Below, piece by piece: positions 5,364 to 5,923 of a stretch of DNA of 5,923 bases. The DNA is from an uncultured Phycisphaerales bacterium (GTDB taxonomy: Bacteria > Planctomycetota > Phycisphaerae > WQYP01): positions 1 to 5,923 of the forward strand of contig CALCHA010000110.1 in NCBI GenBank assembly GCA_937901265.1, written 5' to 3'. Numbering within the stretch: position 1 is the first letter of the stretch; every line of letters begins with the position of its first letter. Both the position numbers and the translations under genes were made by a program. Below the pieces are notes generated by a model that did not search any database, had not been told where the DNA came from, and saw nothing but the letters and a program-made list of their open reading frames with translations.

Positions 5364-5386
5364 CTGCGGTGTAAACGGAACCGCAG
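5364..5386. promoter_or_regulatory. Inverted repeat CTGCGGT-N9-ACCGCAG upstream of the spoVG promoter candidate
   Basis: The 7-bp arms are perfectly complementary and the element ends four bases from the candidate -35 box of spoVG. There is no T-run on either side, so an operator or DNA-binding site is more likely than a terminator. Confidence 0.35.
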
Positions 5387-5536
5387 GGACACGACGAGGG
5401 GGCGAATGCACAGTCAGAGGAGAAGCGTCAGGGGTGGGAGAAGGCCGCAAAAGATGAAAATTCAGGTTTAGGGGCATCATGCCGAGAGGTTGGCGGGAAT
5501 GCAAGGGCGCGGCGGCGCGGGATGCGGAAGGAGCGT

Positions 5537-5566
5537 TTGCGTGGCGGGACGCGGAGCGTTTATGGT
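5537..5566 (+). promoter_or_regulatory. Candidate folK promoter giving a leaderless transcript
   Basis: TTGCGT (5537-5542) and TATGGT (5561-5566) are separated by 18 bp and each matches the sigma-70 consensus at four of six positions. The -10 box ends six bases before the folK ATG, so transcription would begin at or next to the start codon. This agrees with the absence of a Shine-Dalgarno sequence there. Confidence 0.4.
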
Positions 5567-5572
5567 GTGCGG

Positions 5573-5923
5573 ATGGAACGAGCATACGTGGCGATGGGGT
5601 CCAACCAGGGCCGGCGGCAGGCGGCGTTGCGCGGGGCGCTGGCGCGCCTGGCCGCCTTGCCGGGAACGCGGGTGGTGGCGGTGGCGGACTTCCGGGAGAC
5701 CGAGCCGGTGGATGCGCCTGCGGGCTCGGGCAAGTTCATCAACGGCGCGGCGGCGGTGGAGACAGAGCTGGGACCGCGGGAGTTGCTCGCGGCGTTGCTG
5801 CGGATCGAGCGTGAGCTGGGGCGGGATCGGACAGGCGCGGTGCGCAACGGGCCGCGGACCATCGATCTGGACCTGCTGCTGTATGGCGCGCGGGTGCTGG
5901 AGGAAGAGGGACTGGTGGTGCCG
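5573..5923 (+). CDS. folK: 2-amino-4-hydroxy-6-hydroxymethyldihydropteridine diphosphokinase (HPPK), C-terminus cut off by window edge
   Basis: The enzyme transfers pyrophosphate from ATP to 6-hydroxymethyl-7,8-dihydropterin, the step before dihydropteroate synthase in folate synthesis, in the cytoplasm. The 117 visible residues contain the family landmarks in order: YVAMGSNQG (5-13), a substrate-side stretch ETEPVDAP...GKFINGAA (42-60), and the signature GRDRTGAVRNGPRTIDLDLL (83-102). In the signature Asp98 and Asp100 correspond to the two magnesium-binding aspartates of the E. coli enzyme. The frame stays open to the window end and stops at LVVP, just where the conserved PHP-type histidine should follow. 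Family length is about 160 residues, so roughly a quarter is missing. The ATG at 5573 begins exactly at the homologous N-terminus. There is no Shine-Dalgarno sequence, and the gene may be leaderless. Neighbouring folate genes are not visible. Confidence 0.93.
   Translation, partial: MERAYVAMGSNQGRRQAALRGALARLAALPGTRVVAVADFRETEPVDAPAGSGKFINGAAAVETELGPRELLAALLRIERELGRDRTGAVRNGPRTIDLDLLLYGARVLEEEGLVVP

Larger units (their letters stand above)
5231..5572. other. Divergent intergenic region between spoVG and folK
   Basis: No gene was found in these 342 bp. The short open frames on both strands have no ribosome binding site or recognisable protein. The stretch holds the spoVG ribosome binding site, weak promoter-like elements for spoVG (5330-5360) and folK (5537-5566), and a 7-bp inverted repeat (5364-5386). 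No tRNA or riboswitch fold was recognised by eye. Confidence 0.6.

Noticed and set aside
5328..5585. An 85-codon minus-strand open frame in the spoVG-folK gap
   Set aside because: There is no ribosome binding site, the composition is Ser/Pro/Ala/His-rich without a domain, and it overlaps the folK start and the spoVG upstream region.
1..5923. CRISPR array, tRNA, rRNA, insertion sequence or prophage signals
   Set aside because: No regularly spaced 20-40 bp repeats, cloverleaf, transposase or phage gene was seen on either strand.

Overview
The window is GC-rich, with loosely packed, mostly single-gene units. It most resembles a Planctomycetota genome, probably Phycisphaerae-like. The clues are a pseudopilin-like secreted protein with an H-x-DG-type C-terminus next to a XylR-like AraC regulator and a glycosidase, a SpoVG carrying a four-cysteine zinc ribbon, and a DUF2892-type mini membrane protein ending in WCALRAMG. 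The assignment is an inference from gene types and was not checked by any search.

Left third (1-2521, minus strand): a XylR-type sensor/AraC transcription factor (2521-1376) is followed after 92 bp by a secreted glycoside hydrolase family 2 enzyme (1283 to beyond position 1, so truncated). A motif close to GTTCGCCCTTTT occurs twice before the hydrolase and once, lacking one C, before the regulator. This is a candidate operator set for the regulator.

Middle (2522-3600): a 202-bp divergent region separates the regulator from a plus-strand gene for a prepilin-type protein (2724-3545), which ends in a strong intrinsic terminator. Regulator, hydrolase and pseudopilin together look like a sugar- or polysaccharide-responsive unit.

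Right half (3637-5230, minus strand): spoVG with a GTG start (5230-4790), a 73-residue DUF2892-like membrane protein (4717-4496) and a WaaE/LgtF-like family 2 glycosyltransferase (4452-3637). The two gaps between these genes each hold a degenerate tandem array of five 7-bp units. The two arrays differ in sequence but share period and copy number. One abuts the glycosyltransferase start codon, and the other sits in the loop of a potential G6A/TC6 hairpin.

Right end: a 342-bp divergent gap precedes folK on the plus strand (5573 to beyond the window end). A promoter-like pair is placed so that folK mRNA could be leaderless. No RNA genes, CRISPR arrays, insertion sequences or phage genes were seen. 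The most interesting points are the heptamer arrays, the repeated operator-like motif, the zinc-ribbon SpoVG and the regulator-hydrolase-pseudopilin association; none amounts to a proven new system.
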